64,000 nucleotides of DNA, taken from NCBI GenBank assembly GCA_019635695.1, contig JAHBYZ010000011.1, positions 51,336 to 115,335 of the forward strand, given 5' to 3'. This DNA is from Rhizobiaceae bacterium (GTDB lineage: Bacteria > Pseudomonadota > Alphaproteobacteria > Rhizobiales > Rhizobiaceae). The notes beneath the pieces were generated by a model. It saw only the letters and a program-made list of their open reading frames with translations, was not told the DNA's origin and searched no databases. Made by a program: the position numbers and the translations under genes. Shown here one piece after another: positions 51,447 through 59,326 of the stretch. The first letter of the stretch is position 1, and every line of letters begins with the position of its first letter.

Positions 51447-52418
51447 TCAGAACTTGTCCGCGGCGACGACGTCCTTCATCGCCATGAATTCCGGCTCGCG
51501 CTCTTCAAGATACGCCTTGGCTGCGGCGCTGTCGCGGTAGTTGACCGTGAAGAAGGACTTCTCGAATTCGGCCTTCACCTCGGGATCCTCGACGGTCGCG
51601 CTCAGCGCGTCACTGAGCGTCGCCAGAACGTCCGCGGGCGTACCCTTCGGCGCCAGAAGCACATAGAACATGTTGAAGTCCGGTCCGAGCTTCACGCCCT
51701 GTTCGGCAAAGGTCGGCACGTCGGGGATCAGCTTGCTGCGCTCGCGGCCGAGATTGCCGAGCACGTTCATCTCGCCGCTGGCGATGTAGTCCTTCACCAG
51801 CGAGTAATTGGTGGTCAGCACGTCGACCTGGCCGCTGAGCACCGCGACGATCTTGTCGGAGCCGGAGCCGGTGTCGATCTTCTTCAGGTCGCCGCCGATG
51901 GCCTCCTCATAGGCGATCGCCTGGATGTGCGAGGGAGCGCCGACGGTCGCCGCATACTTCACGGTATCAGGAGCAGCGAGCACCGCCTTGTTCATCTCTT
52001 CCAGCGTCTTGAACGGCGCGTCCTTGCGCGTCACCCAAAGCAGGGTGTCCGAATAGGTCGGAATGCCGACCACCTCGAAGTCGTCCAGGCCGAGCTGCAG
52101 CGTGCCAACGACGCGGCCCGTGAACAGCACCGTGTTCAACATCAGGATCGTGTGGCCGTCAGCTGGCGACGCCGCGACCTTCTGCGCCGCGAGATTGCCG
52201 CCGCCGCCGTCGGTGTTGACGACCACCAGCGGCTGGGAGAGGTGCTTGCCGATATGCTTGGCCAGCAGGCGCGAATTCAGGTCCGTGTCGCCGCCCGGCT
52301 TGGCCGGCACGACCAGTTGGATCGGCTTGCTCGGGAAGCCCTGCGCGAAGGTCGCGGTGGCGGCAAGAACTCCCGCCAGACCGATGGCGGCAATCCCGAG
52401 TTTCTTCAGCATGCTCAT
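51447..52418 (-). CDS. tctC: Tripartite tricarboxylate transporter substrate-binding protein (TctC)
   Basis: The 323-residue Bug-family exported protein has a signal peptide ending near residue 26 (Phe-Ala-Gln-Gly). The mature start Pro-Ser-Lys-Pro-Ile-Gln-Leu-Val-Val-Pro-Ala-Lys-Pro-Gly-Gly is followed by Gly-Gly-Gly near 72-74, which binds carboxylates. GGAGG lies 8 nt before the ATG. It follows the aldolase gene by 57 nt and is presumably controlled by the operator upstream of it. The ligand is likely an aldonate or ketoaldonate. Confidence 0.9.
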   Translation of the reverse strand: MSMLKKLGIAAIGLAGVLAATATFAQGFPSKPIQLVVPAKPGGDTDLNSRLLAKHIGKHLSQPLVVVNTDGGGGNLAAQKVAASPADGHTILMLNTVLFTGRVVGTLQLGLDDFEVVGIPTYSDTLLWVTRKDAPFKTLEEMNKAVLAAPDTVKYAATVGAPSHIQAIAYEEAIGGDLKKIDTGSGSDKIVAVLSGQVDVLTTNYSLVKDYIASGEMNVLGNLGRERSKLIPDVPTFAEQGVKLGPDFNMFYVLLAPKGTPADVLATLSDALSATVEDPEVKAEFEKSFFTVNYRDSAAAKAYLEEREPEFMAMKDVVAADKF

Positions 52419-52475
52419 GTTTCAGTCCTCCGATGCGATCGAGACAGCGGCGGCGCGGGCCCCATGCCGGCTTGG

Positions 52476-53282
52476 CTACTTCTCGCTCCAGGTTCCCAGT
52501 TTCAGCCCGGCGAGGTCGCGCGGCGCGAGACGCTTCGCCGATTCGAGAATGAGGCTCAGTTCCGAGGCCGCGTTGATCCAGCCATAGCCCTTGCCGATCG
52601 CCGCAACGGCGTCGTCGTGGCTCTTGGGAAGCGCGGACGCCAGCTTTCCCGCGGCGAAGATCTTGCGCTCCAGCCCGGCGATGATCTGCACGATCTTGGG
52701 ATCGGTGACCTTGCCCGGCATACCGTAGGAATTGGCGATGTCCGACGGACCGACTGCGATGCCGTCGACCCCCGGCACCGCCAGGATGGCATCGATATTC
52801 TCCACGCCCGTGCGCGACTCGCACATGCAGATGACAAGCGTCTCGTCATTCGCCTTCGCAGCGTATTCGTCGGTGGGCGCACCGAGGCCGAACGCGGCGG
52901 CGCGGCTTAACGGCATCATGCCGCGCTTGCCGACCGGCGGATACTTCACGGCATCGACGATGGCTCGCGCCTGATCGGCGGTGTCCACATGGGCGGAGAG
53001 GATGCCCGCCAGCCCCATGTCGAGATAGCGGCCGATCTGCCGCCGATTATGGTCATAGGGGCGGATCATGCAGGCAACGCCGTGCGCGGCGCAGGCGCGT
53101 GCGATGTTGGCGATGGTCTCGTCGTTGAACGGCATGTGCTCGTTGTCGATCACGATCACGTCGAAGCCGAGCAGCGCCATGACCTCGGCAATTCCCGGGT
53201 CCGGGAAGCGCATCATCGCGGAGATGATAGGCTTCCGCTCGCGAATCTTGGCCCTCAGTGAGATCATTCGCCCTGCGCTCAT
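52476..53282 (-). CDS. HpcH/HpaI family aldolase
   Basis: The 268-residue class II aldolase has the catalytic His in Ile-Asp-Asn-Glu-His-Met near residue 49, Arg in Met-Ile-Arg-Pro-Tyr-Asp near 73, and metal ligands Glu (Cys-Glu-Ser-Arg-Thr-Gly) and Asp (Gly-Pro-Ser-Asp-Ile-Ala). Relatives include 5-keto-4-deoxyglucarate aldolase (GarL) and KDR aldolase; they split keto-deoxy sugar acids to pyruvate and an aldehyde. The gene heads the TTT operon and has a TTATCGATAA operator 32 nt upstream, tying it to the idonate genes. A second ATG at residue 6 is an alternative start. Confidence 0.87.
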   Translation of the reverse strand: MSAGRMISLRAKIRERKPIISAMMRFPDPGIAEVMALLGFDVIVIDNEHMPFNDETIANIARACAAHGVACMIRPYDHNRRQIGRYLDMGLAGILSAHVDTADQARAIVDAVKYPPVGKRGMMPLSRAAAFGLGAPTDEYAAKANDETLVICMCESRTGVENIDAILAVPGVDGIAVGPSDIANSYGMPGKVTDPKIVQIIAGLERKIFAAGKLASALPKSHDDAVAAIGKGYGWINAASELSLILESAKRLAPRDLAGLKLGTWSEK

Positions 53283-53313
53283 TTCCTACTGTCCCGCCGC
53301 TGCCGGCTTAGAA

Positions 53314-53327
53314 TGTTATCGATAACT
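53314..53327. promoter_or_regulatory. LacI operator copy 1 (aldolase-tctCBA)
   Basis: TGTTATCGATAACT contains the palindromic core TTATCGATAA. It lies 32 nt upstream of the HpcH/HpaI aldolase gene and matches the operators at 55406 and 57996 except for one outer base. It would place the TTT operon under the LacI regulator at 58032. Confidence 0.75.
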
Positions 53328-53389
53328 CAAGGCTGCGGCCTTGTCTACGTTCATGTCGGTGCCGGCACCGCTTGTACCGGCGAAAAGCG

Positions 53390-54427
53390 TCAGGCAGCCT
53401 TGAAATTGATCTGAACCTTCAGGGACCGGCCCCGATCCGAAGCGAGCTCGAAACCCGCCAGCGCGTCGTCGAGTCCGACTGTGTGGCTGATGAGCGGTCG
53501 CACGTCGATCAGCCGCTTCTTCATCAGTTCGACACCGACGGGAAACTCTTCGTGGAAGCGGAACGAACCGCGCAGCTCGATCTCCCGGGCGGTGAACGCA
53601 GTCATCGGCAGGTTGACGTCGCCGCCCAGTCCAAGCTGCACCGCGATGGCGCGCGGTCGCAGCACGGCGACAGCCGCCGCAAGAGCAGCCGTCGCACCCG
53701 AACATTCATAGAGCACATCGAAGCTGCCCTTCTCCGCGCCATAGGCCGCGAGGGCTTCCGGGTCGAGCCTCGTGTTGATCGCACGGTCCGCGCCGGCCGC
53801 GAGCGCGGCCGCCAGCGTGAAGTCCGACAGGTCGGTGGCAACGATTTCCGCTGCGCCGGCGCGACGTGCCGCCAGAATGGCGAGCAGGCCGATAGGGCCG
53901 CACCCCGTCACCAGCACGCGCCGTCCCAGCAATTCGCCGGCCCGCCGCGTCGCATGCAGGACCACGCCCAGCGGCTCCGCCATCGCTGCCTCTGCCGGCG
54001 TCAGCCCGTCGGCCGGAACGCACTGTCCGGCTTTGGCAACGAGGCGTTCGCGGAACGCGCCCTGGATATGCGGAAACGGCATGGCGCTGCCATAGAATCG
54101 CATATCGAGGCAGTGATTGCGAAGGCCTTGATGGCAATACCGGCAGCTGCCGCACGGTCGCGAAGGCGACACCGCGACCAGTTGGCCGATGGTGAAACCT
54201 GTAACGCCTGCCCCGAGCGCCTCGACATAGGCCGAAACCTCGTGGCCGAGGATCATGGGTTCGCGCAGCCGCACGGTGCCGAAGCCGCCATGGTTGTAGT
54301 AGTGAAGATCACTGCCGCATATGCCGCCGACCGCGAGTCGCAAGGCCAATTCACCAGGCCCCGGCGCCTCATCCGGCCGGTCTTCGATCCGCAGGTCGCG
54401 TGCTGCATGTACGACGATGGCTCTCAT
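53390..54427 (-). CDS. idnD: L-idonate 5-dehydrogenase (zinc-dependent alcohol dehydrogenase)
   Basis: The 345-residue medium-chain dehydrogenase has the catalytic-zinc segment Gly-Gly-Ile-Cys-Gly-Ser-Asp-Leu-His-Tyr-Tyr (Cys near residue 37) and Leu-Gly-His-Glu-Val near 60. The structural zinc Cys cluster Cys-Gly-Ser-Cys-Arg-Tyr-Cys near 92-98 lacks only the usual fourth Cys spacing (Asn-His-Cys at 104-106). The NAD motif Gly-Cys-Gly-Pro-Ile-Gly is near 176. The Gly-Ser-Asp-Leu-His-Tyr-Tyr-x-His-Gly run is characteristic of IdnD. It oxidises L-idonate to 5-ketogluconate. It lies 6 nt after the hydroxyacid reductase gene. Confidence 0.87.
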   Translation of the reverse strand: MRAIVVHAARDLRIEDRPDEAPGPGELALRLAVGGICGSDLHYYNHGGFGTVRLREPMILGHEVSAYVEALGAGVTGFTIGQLVAVSPSRPCGSCRYCHQGLRNHCLDMRFYGSAMPFPHIQGAFRERLVAKAGQCVPADGLTPAEAAMAEPLGVVLHATRRAGELLGRRVLVTGCGPIGLLAILAARRAGAAEIVATDLSDFTLAAALAAGADRAINTRLDPEALAAYGAEKGSFDVLYECSGATAALAAAVAVLRPRAIAVQLGLGGDVNLPMTAFTAREIELRGSFRFHEEFPVGVELMKKRLIDVRPLISHTVGLDDALAGFELASDRGRSLKVQINFKAA

Positions 54428-54433
54428 CTTCCC

Positions 54434-55381
54434 TCACAGCACCGGCGTTGGCAGCGGGAGGCCGGCGAAGTGAGCGGCGAGGTTGTCTCGCATCAGCTGC
54501 CCCATCGCTTTGCGGGTCTCGACCGTGCCCGACGCATGGTGCGGTTGCAGAAGCACGTTGTCGAGCTTGAGAAAGCGCGGGTCGAGCCTGGGCTCGCCCT
54601 CGAAGACGTCCAGCGCCGCGCCGCCGAGCGTTCCGCCCTCCAGCGCCGCAATCAGCGCCTGCTCGTCGATGTTGGCGGCGCGCGACACGTTGATCAGCAC
54701 GCCCTCCGGGCCAAGCGCCCGCAGCACGCTCTGATCGACGATGTGGCGCGTCGCAGCGGAAGCCGCCAGCGTGACGAACAGAAAGTCCGAGCGCTCCGCG
54801 AGAGCTACCGGGTCGGCCACGTATTGCAGGCCGTCCGCGTCGGGCTTCGGCGCGGGATTGCAGTATGCGATCTCCATGTCGAACCCCGCGAGACGCCGCG
54901 CGACCGCCCGCCCGATGCGGCCGAGGCCCAGTATTCCCGCGCGCTTGCCCCACGCCCTGCGTTGGAGGGGATACCCGCCCCGCGACACCCAGCTGCCGTC
55001 GCGTGCCCACGTTTCGGCGGCGATTACTCCACGTGTGACGCTCAGCATCATGGCAACGGCAAGATCGGCGACGTCGCCCGTAAGCACGTCTGGTGTGTTG
55101 GTCACGCGAATTCCGCGCTCCCTGCACGCATCAAGATCGACGCCATCATAGCCGACGCCATAGACCGAAATGACCTCCAGCCTCGGGCAGCGCTCGATCA
55201 GCGCCCTGCCCGCGCCGAGCTCGCCGCGCGTCGCAATGGCCTGGATGGACGGGCCGACTTCATGCAGGAATGCATCCGTATCGGGCGCATCGAAGTAGCG
55301 ATGGACCGCGAACGCAGCGTTCAGCGGCGCCTCATCCCAATCGGGATAAGGGCCGAGCTGGAGGAGGTGCGGACGCGTCAT
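54434..55381 (-). CDS. 2-hydroxyacid dehydrogenase (glyoxylate/hydroxypyruvate/2-ketogluconate reductase-like)
   Basis: The 315-residue NAD(P) enzyme has Gly-Ile-Leu-Gly-Leu-Gly-Arg-Ile-Gly near residue 148, Val-Tyr-Gly-Val-Gly-Tyr-Asp-Gly-Val-Asp near 75, Asn-Val-Ser-Arg-Ala near 230, and the catalytic Glu (Val-Phe-Glu-Gly-Glu-Pro) and His (Gln-Pro-His-His-Ala-Ser). The Gln-Pro-His-His form is seen in plant-type hydroxyphenylpyruvate/GhrB-like enzymes. It may reduce 2-ketogluconate or hydroxypyruvate in the sugar-acid pathway. It starts the idnD arm, just downstream of operator 2. Confidence 0.85.
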   Translation of the reverse strand: MTRPHLLQLGPYPDWDEAPLNAAFAVHRYFDAPDTDAFLHEVGPSIQAIATRGELGAGRALIERCPRLEVISVYGVGYDGVDLDACRERGIRVTNTPDVLTGDVADLAVAMMLSVTRGVIAAETWARDGSWVSRGGYPLQRRAWGKRAGILGLGRIGRAVARRLAGFDMEIAYCNPAPKPDADGLQYVADPVALAERSDFLFVTLAASAATRHIVDQSVLRALGPEGVLINVSRAANIDEQALIAALEGGTLGGAALDVFEGEPRLDPRFLKLDNVLLQPHHASGTVETRKAMGQLMRDNLAAHFAGLPLPTPVL

Positions 55382-55405
55382 GCTCGATATGTGCTCCTTG
55401 ACTGC

Positions 55406-55421
55406 ATGTTATCGATAACAT
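55406..55421. promoter_or_regulatory. LacI operator copy 2 (divergent idn promoter)
   Basis: ATGTTATCGATAACAT is a perfect 16-bp palindrome between the divergent reductase/idnD and idnO/gntK arms. A rhizobial -35 box CTTGAC (55397-55402) reading toward idnO places the palindrome in the promoter spacer, a position suited to repression. Confidence 0.8.
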
Positions 55422-55455
55422 AGCTTTAGGATACAACCTTGTCGAGAGAAGAAAC

Positions 55456-56211
55456 ATGGCATTGCCGATGTTCGACCTGAGCGGCCGCCGCGCGCTGGTG
55501 ACCGGATCCTCGCAAGGTATCGGCTTCGCATTGGCCCGCGCTCTGAGCGAGGCAGGTGCCCGCGTCATCCTCAACGGACGCGACGAGGCCAAGCTCCAGG
55601 CAGCGTCCGCCCAGATCCAAGGCGCCCGCGCGGTCGCATTCGATGTAACAGACCACGCTGCGACTCGTGCGGCGGTCGATCGAATCGAAGACGAGATCGG
55701 GGCGATCGACATCCTCGTCAACAATGCCGGCATGCAGCATCGTGGTCCCCTCGCCGACTTTCCGGCCGATGCGTTCGAACGCCTGCTGAAGACCAACATC
55801 TCGTCTGTGTTCAACGCCGGGCAGGCGGTGGCGCGCCACATGATTTCGCGGGGCGCCGGCAAGATCATCAACATCGCCAGCGTCCAGACCGCGCTGGCTC
55901 GACCGGGAATCGCTCCATACACAGCCACCAAGGGCGCGGTCGGCAACCTGACCAAGGGCATGGCGACCGACTGGGCCCGGTTCGGGCTGCAATGCAACGC
56001 CATTGCGCCGGGCTATTTCGACACCCCGCTGAATGCCGCGCTGGTCAACGACCCGGCCTTTAGCGAGTGGCTCGAAAAGCGAACGCCTGCCGGTCGGTGG
56101 GGCCGCGTCGAGGAACTTGGCGGTGCCTGCGTGTTCCTGGCCTCCGGCGCCTCCTCGTTCATCAATGGCCACGTGCTCTATGTCGATGGAGGCATCACTG
56201 CCTCGCTCTGA
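55456..56211 (+). CDS. idnO: Gluconate/5-ketogluconate 5-reductase (SDR)
   Basis: The 251-residue SDR has Thr-Gly-Ser-Ser-Gln-Gly-Ile-Gly near residue 16, Asn-Asn-Ala-Gly-Met-Gln-His-Arg-Gly-Pro near 89, Ser in Ile-Ala-Ser-Val-Gln and Tyr-Thr-Ala-Thr-Lys-Gly-Ala near 157. The Asn-Ala-Gly-Met-Gln-His-Arg run is typical of IdnO. It reduces 5-keto-D-gluconate to D-gluconate, the step after IdnD. It opens the plus-strand arm of the regulon, 35 nt after operator 2. Confidence 0.88.
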   Translation: MALPMFDLSGRRALVTGSSQGIGFALARALSEAGARVILNGRDEAKLQAASAQIQGARAVAFDVTDHAATRAAVDRIEDEIGAIDILVNNAGMQHRGPLADFPADAFERLLKTNISSVFNAGQAVARHMISRGAGKIINIASVQTALARPGIAPYTATKGAVGNLTKGMATDWARFGLQCNAIAPGYFDTPLNAALVNDPAFSEWLEKRTPAGRWGRVEELGGACVFLASGASSFINGHVLYVDGGITASL

Positions 56212-56716
56212 ATCGCCGCTGCGCATCGTTCTCATGGGCGTCGCCGGCTCCGGCAAGTCGGCGGTGGGCGAGGCACTGGCCGCAAGGCTCGGCGCCGTCT
56301 ACGTCGAGGGCGATCGGCTGCATCCGCCCGCAAACATAGCCAAGATGAGCAGCGGCGTGCCGCTCACAGACGCTGATCGGTGGCCGTGGCTCGCCACTGT
56401 CGGGGCGACCCTTGCAGGCGTGACCGGCACCGTCATAGTCGGCTGCTCGGCGCTCAAGCGCAGCTATCGCGACCGCATACGCGCGGAAGCGGAAGGCCCG
56501 GTCACGTTCGTCCATCTCAGGGGCTCACGCGAACTCATCGCCACCCGAATGTCCGCGCGGGCGGGCCATTTCATGCCGCTTTCGCTGCTCGACAGCCAGT
56601 TCGCTGCGCTGGAGCCCCCGGCGCCGGCCGAAAACGCCATCACCGTCGACATAGACCGCCCGTTGTCCGAGATTGTCGCGTTGATCGCGCACCATTTCGC
56701 GGAGAGGGCGGCATGA
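56186..56716 (+). CDS. gntK: Gluconokinase
   Basis: The 176-residue P-loop kinase has Gly-Val-Ala-Gly-Ser-Gly-Lys-Ser at 18-25, Glu-Gly-Asp-Arg-Leu-His-Pro-Pro-Ala-Asn and Met-Ser-Ser-Gly-Val-Pro-Leu-Thr-Asp-Ala-Asp-Arg-Trp-Pro-Trp, all typical of GntK/IdnK. It makes 6-phosphogluconate. The ATG at 56186 gives the usual length and overlaps idnO by 26 nt; no good ribosome-binding site is visible, so coupling to idnO is likely. An ATG at 56180 is also possible. Confidence 0.87.
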   Translation: MEASLPRSESPLRIVLMGVAGSGKSAVGEALAARLGAVYVEGDRLHPPANIAKMSSGVPLTDADRWPWLATVGATLAGVTGTVIVGCSALKRSYRDRIRAEAEGPVTFVHLRGSRELIATRMSARAGHFMPLSLLDSQFAALEPPAPAENAITVDIDRPLSEIVALIAHHFAERAA

Positions 56717-57600
56717 ACGACCGGGTGGCGCTGATTGGCGCCGGTGCAATGGGCGGGGCGATCGGCGCCCGGCTTCTGAAGACCGGCGCCGCACTGACTG
56801 TGTTCGATCTCGACCCTGCGAAAGTCGAGGCGTTGGCGGTGGAGGGCGCATCGGCGGCCGGTAGTGCGGCTGATGCCGCTGCGCAAGCCGACAAGGTGAT
56901 CCTCAGCCTCAATTCGGCAGCCATCGTCCGCGCCGCGGTCTTCGGCGCGAACGGTGTAGCGTCTGGCGCGCGACCGGGCACGCTGGTCATCGACATGTCC
57001 TCGATTGACCCGGAGGCAACCAGGGCACTGGCCACCGACGCGCAGGCGGCCGGCCTGCGCTGGGTGGACAGCCCGCTTTCAGGCGGCGCCCCGAAAGCCG
57101 CAATCGGAGAGCTGACCTTGATGTTGGGCGGCTCCGCCGAGGATGTGGCCGACGCGCGAACCGTGCTCTGCCTCCTCTCACGCAATTGCACACATATGGG
57201 GCCGTCGGGAGCCGGCCAGGCGACCAAGATCATCAATCAGGTCCTGTGCGGACTGAATTTCCTCGCGGTCGCGGAAGCCACGCAGCTTGCGCTCGACGCC
57301 GGCATAGACGCCGCGAAGCTGCCACAGGCCCTCAAGGGCGGTCGCGCCGACAGCGCCATCCTGCAGGAATACATGCCGCGCTACGTCGCGCGCGACTACC
57401 GCCGCACGGGCCGGATCGACAACATGGTCAAGGACCTGAACGCCGCGCAGGATCTCGCGCGTCGCACCAACACCGCGATGCCGCTGACGGCGGTGTGCGC
57501 GGAGGTCCACCGCCTGCTGACCGCCGCCGGTCTGGGCGGCGAGGACCAGGCGGCGCTGATGGAATTTTTCAAGCCGACAGAAGGTCTGCGTCCACGATGA
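56713..57600 (+). CDS. Beta-hydroxyacid dehydrogenase (GarR/tartronate semialdehyde reductase-like)
   Basis: The 295-residue protein has the Rossmann motif Leu-Ile-Gly-Ala-Gly-Ala-Met-Gly (7-14), Asp-Met-Ser-Ser-Ile near residue 95, the Asp-Ser-Pro-Leu-Ser-Gly-Gly substrate motif near 117 and the catalytic Lys in Gly-Ala-Gly-Gln-Ala-Thr-Lys-Ile-Ile-Asn-Gln near 171. These mark the 3-hydroxyisobutyrate/tartronate semialdehyde/6-phosphogluconate dehydrogenase-like family. The start overlaps gntK (ATGA). Pairing with a HpcH/HpaI aldolase, which can yield tartronate semialdehyde, favours a GarR role, but a 6-phosphogluconate role next to gluconokinase cannot be excluded. Confidence 0.83.
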   Translation: MNDRVALIGAGAMGGAIGARLLKTGAALTVFDLDPAKVEALAVEGASAAGSAADAAAQADKVILSLNSAAIVRAAVFGANGVASGARPGTLVIDMSSIDPEATRALATDAQAAGLRWVDSPLSGGAPKAAIGELTLMLGGSAEDVADARTVLCLLSRNCTHMGPSGAGQATKIINQVLCGLNFLAVAEATQLALDAGIDAAKLPQALKGGRADSAILQEYMPRYVARDYRRTGRIDNMVKDLNAAQDLARRTNTAMPLTAVCAEVHRLLTAAGLGGEDQAALMEFFKPTEGLRPR

Positions 57601-57929
57601 TCACCCGCTACGCACTGTTCGAGGGAAAAGTCAGGGCCGGCGAGGAGGAAGCATTCCGCAATGCGGTTCTCGAGACCGTCCTTCCGAAATGGAAGCAATT
57701 CCCGGGTGCGCTCGACGTGCGTGTCTCCTTTGCGCAGCTTCGCGACGAGGGCGCGCCGGAATATCCCATGATCCTGGCGATCAACTATCCCGACATGGCC
57801 GCCGTCGAGAACGCGCTGGCCAGCCCGGTGAGAGCTGAATCGCGGGCGGCCACGGAAGCGGTGCTGGCGCGCTTCTTCGAAGGGCGGGTCCACCATCATG
57901 TGACGCATGCGAACGAATTCCCGCTGTGA
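57597..57929 (+). CDS. Small dimeric alpha/beta-barrel-like protein
   Basis: The 110-residue protein has the beta-alpha-beta pattern of ferredoxin-like dimeric alpha/beta-barrel proteins (EthD/Dabb/ABM type): a strand at 1-9 (Thr-Arg-Tyr-Ala-Leu-Phe-Glu-Gly), a helix with Glu-Glu-Glu-Ala-Phe, and strands at Asp-Val-Arg-Val-Ser-Phe and Ile-Leu-Ala-Ile-Asn-Tyr. Its start overlaps the GarR-like stop (ATGA), so it is coupled. I do not know its substrate; a sugar-acid lactone or mutarotation role is speculation. It ends the operon. Confidence 0.65.
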   Translation: MITRYALFEGKVRAGEEEAFRNAVLETVLPKWKQFPGALDVRVSFAQLRDEGAPEYPMILAINYPDMAAVENALASPVRAESRAATEAVLARFFEGRVHHHVTHANEFPL

Positions 57930-57995
57930 CGCGGCTGGCGGAGCGTCCTTTGCCGGGCGTCCGTTGCATCGGCCGCGCGGACGCGCTCTAGTGCC

Positions 57996-58009
57996 TGCTA
58001 TCGATAACA
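57996..58009. promoter_or_regulatory. LacI operator copy 3 (upstream of lacI-type gene)
   Basis: TGCTATCGATAACA shares the core TATCGATA with copies 1 and 2 and has one substitution in the left arm. It lies 22 nt upstream of the regulator's ATG, consistent with autoregulation. Confidence 0.72.
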
Positions 58010-58031
58010 GTATCGCCACCAGAACGCGCCG

Positions 58032-59045
58032 ATGAAGCCGAGCCGCAAGCCGCCGACCATGGCCGACATCGCGCGGATAGCCGGCGTGTCGCCCATGACG
58101 GTGTCGCGTGCGTTCAGGAGCGACAGCCTTATCCGCAGCGAGACGCGGCAAGCCATACTCGGCGCCGCCGAAGAGCTTGGCTACGTCTTCGACTCGACCG
58201 CATCGAACCTGCGCTCGCAGCGCACCGGTTTCGTCGCCGTCACCATTCCGTCGATCAACAACGCGAACTTCGCCGACACCGTCGGCGGCCTTTCGGAGGT
58301 GCTCGAAGGCGCCGGCATGCAGACGCTGCTGGGCTACACGAACTACGACGTCCACAAGGAGGAGCAGCTGATCGAGCAACTGCTGCAACGAAAGCCGCAG
58401 GCGATCGTCGTGACCGGCGGAAAGCATACCCCCCGGGCCCGCAAGTTGCTTGAAAACGCCCACATTCCGGTCATCGAGACCTGGGATCGCCCGGCCGAGC
58501 CGATCGGCTACTATGTCGGCTTCAGCAACGCCGGAGCCGTCCGCGGCATGGTCGACCACTTCGTAGCGGTGGGTTACAGGCGCATCGCCTTCCTGGGAGG
58601 CGACGCCAGCCGCGACACCCGCGGCAGCGATCGCCGCCACGGCTTTGTCGAGGCGATGAAATACCATGGGCTGGACCCATCCCGCCTGATCGCGGCCGGC
58701 ACGCCGCCGATTTCCATGCGCGAGGGCGCCAACGCCATGGCCGCGCTGCTGAAGCAGATGCCCGATACCGAGGCGGTCATCTGCGTATCCGACCTGTCCG
58801 CCTTCGGGGCGTTGGCGGAGTGCCTCCGGCGTGGGGTGGCGGTGCCGGAGCGGATGGCGATCGGCGGGTTCGGCAACTACGAGATCGGCGACATCTGCGT
58901 ACCGACGTTGACGACCATCGACGCAAGAGCGCGTTTGATCGGCGAGAAGGCAGGCATCCTCATCCTCTCAATATTGGCCGGAACCGGCGAGCCAGGCAGC
59001 ATCACGATCGCGCCGGAACTGCTGGTGCGGGAAAGCACGCGCTAG
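58032..59045 (+). CDS. LacI-family regulator of the idonate/ketogluconate genes
   Basis: The 337-residue protein has the LacI helix-turn-helix (Met-Ala-Asp-Ile-Ala-Arg-Ile-Ala-Gly-Val-Ser-Pro-Met-Thr-Val-Ser-Arg-Ala, about residues 9-26), a hinge helix, and a periplasmic-binding-protein-like effector domain starting near residue 63 (Gly-Phe-Val-Ala-Val-Thr). It resembles GntR/IdnR-type gluconate regulators. The palindromic sites at 53314, 55406 and 57996 are its probable operators, and the effector is probably a sugar acid. Confidence 0.87.
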   Translation: MKPSRKPPTMADIARIAGVSPMTVSRAFRSDSLIRSETRQAILGAAEELGYVFDSTASNLRSQRTGFVAVTIPSINNANFADTVGGLSEVLEGAGMQTLLGYTNYDVHKEEQLIEQLLQRKPQAIVVTGGKHTPRARKLLENAHIPVIETWDRPAEPIGYYVGFSNAGAVRGMVDHFVAVGYRRIAFLGGDASRDTRGSDRRHGFVEAMKYHGLDPSRLIAAGTPPISMREGANAMAALLKQMPDTEAVICVSDLSAFGALAECLRRGVAVPERMAIGGFGNYEIGDICVPTLTTIDARARLIGEKAGILILSILAGTGEPGSITIAPELLVRESTR

Positions 59046-59206
59046 CGTCGGCTTTCGCCAGGCTCCGCATTGGCCGGCGTGAGTCGCGGCGGTTCCGGTC
59101 AATTGCGACCGCCTCGCTCCCGGATCACTCCGAACGGCTCGCGCGCGGATGCACGAAGAAGGTGGAGCCGTGCCAGGAACAAAGCAATATCAAGATGGTT
59201 TGGCAA

Positions 59207-59219
59207 AACTGGCGGAGAG
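59207..59219. repeat. 13-bp copy of the tRNA-Ser 3' end
   Basis: AACTGGCGGAGAG occurs here and again at 59324-59336, where it covers the CCA end and acceptor stem of tRNA-Ser. The copies are 117 nt apart in direct orientation. Duplication of a tRNA 3' end is what integrase attachment sites leave, but the unit is short and nothing mobile lies between the copies. Confidence 0.4.
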
Positions 59220-59326
59220 TTCGGGACGAAGGTCGAACTCGGAGCCAGAGGCCGCGACTGCGGCCCGGGCTTTCGCCCGCCCCGACGGAGCCGTGAGCGA
59301 AGCGAACCGGCGCGAGACAAAAGAAC

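Noticed and set aside
53372..55423. 683-codon plus-strand frame over idnD and the hydroxyacid reductase
   Set aside because: It runs antisense to two well-supported dehydrogenases and has no motifs of its own.
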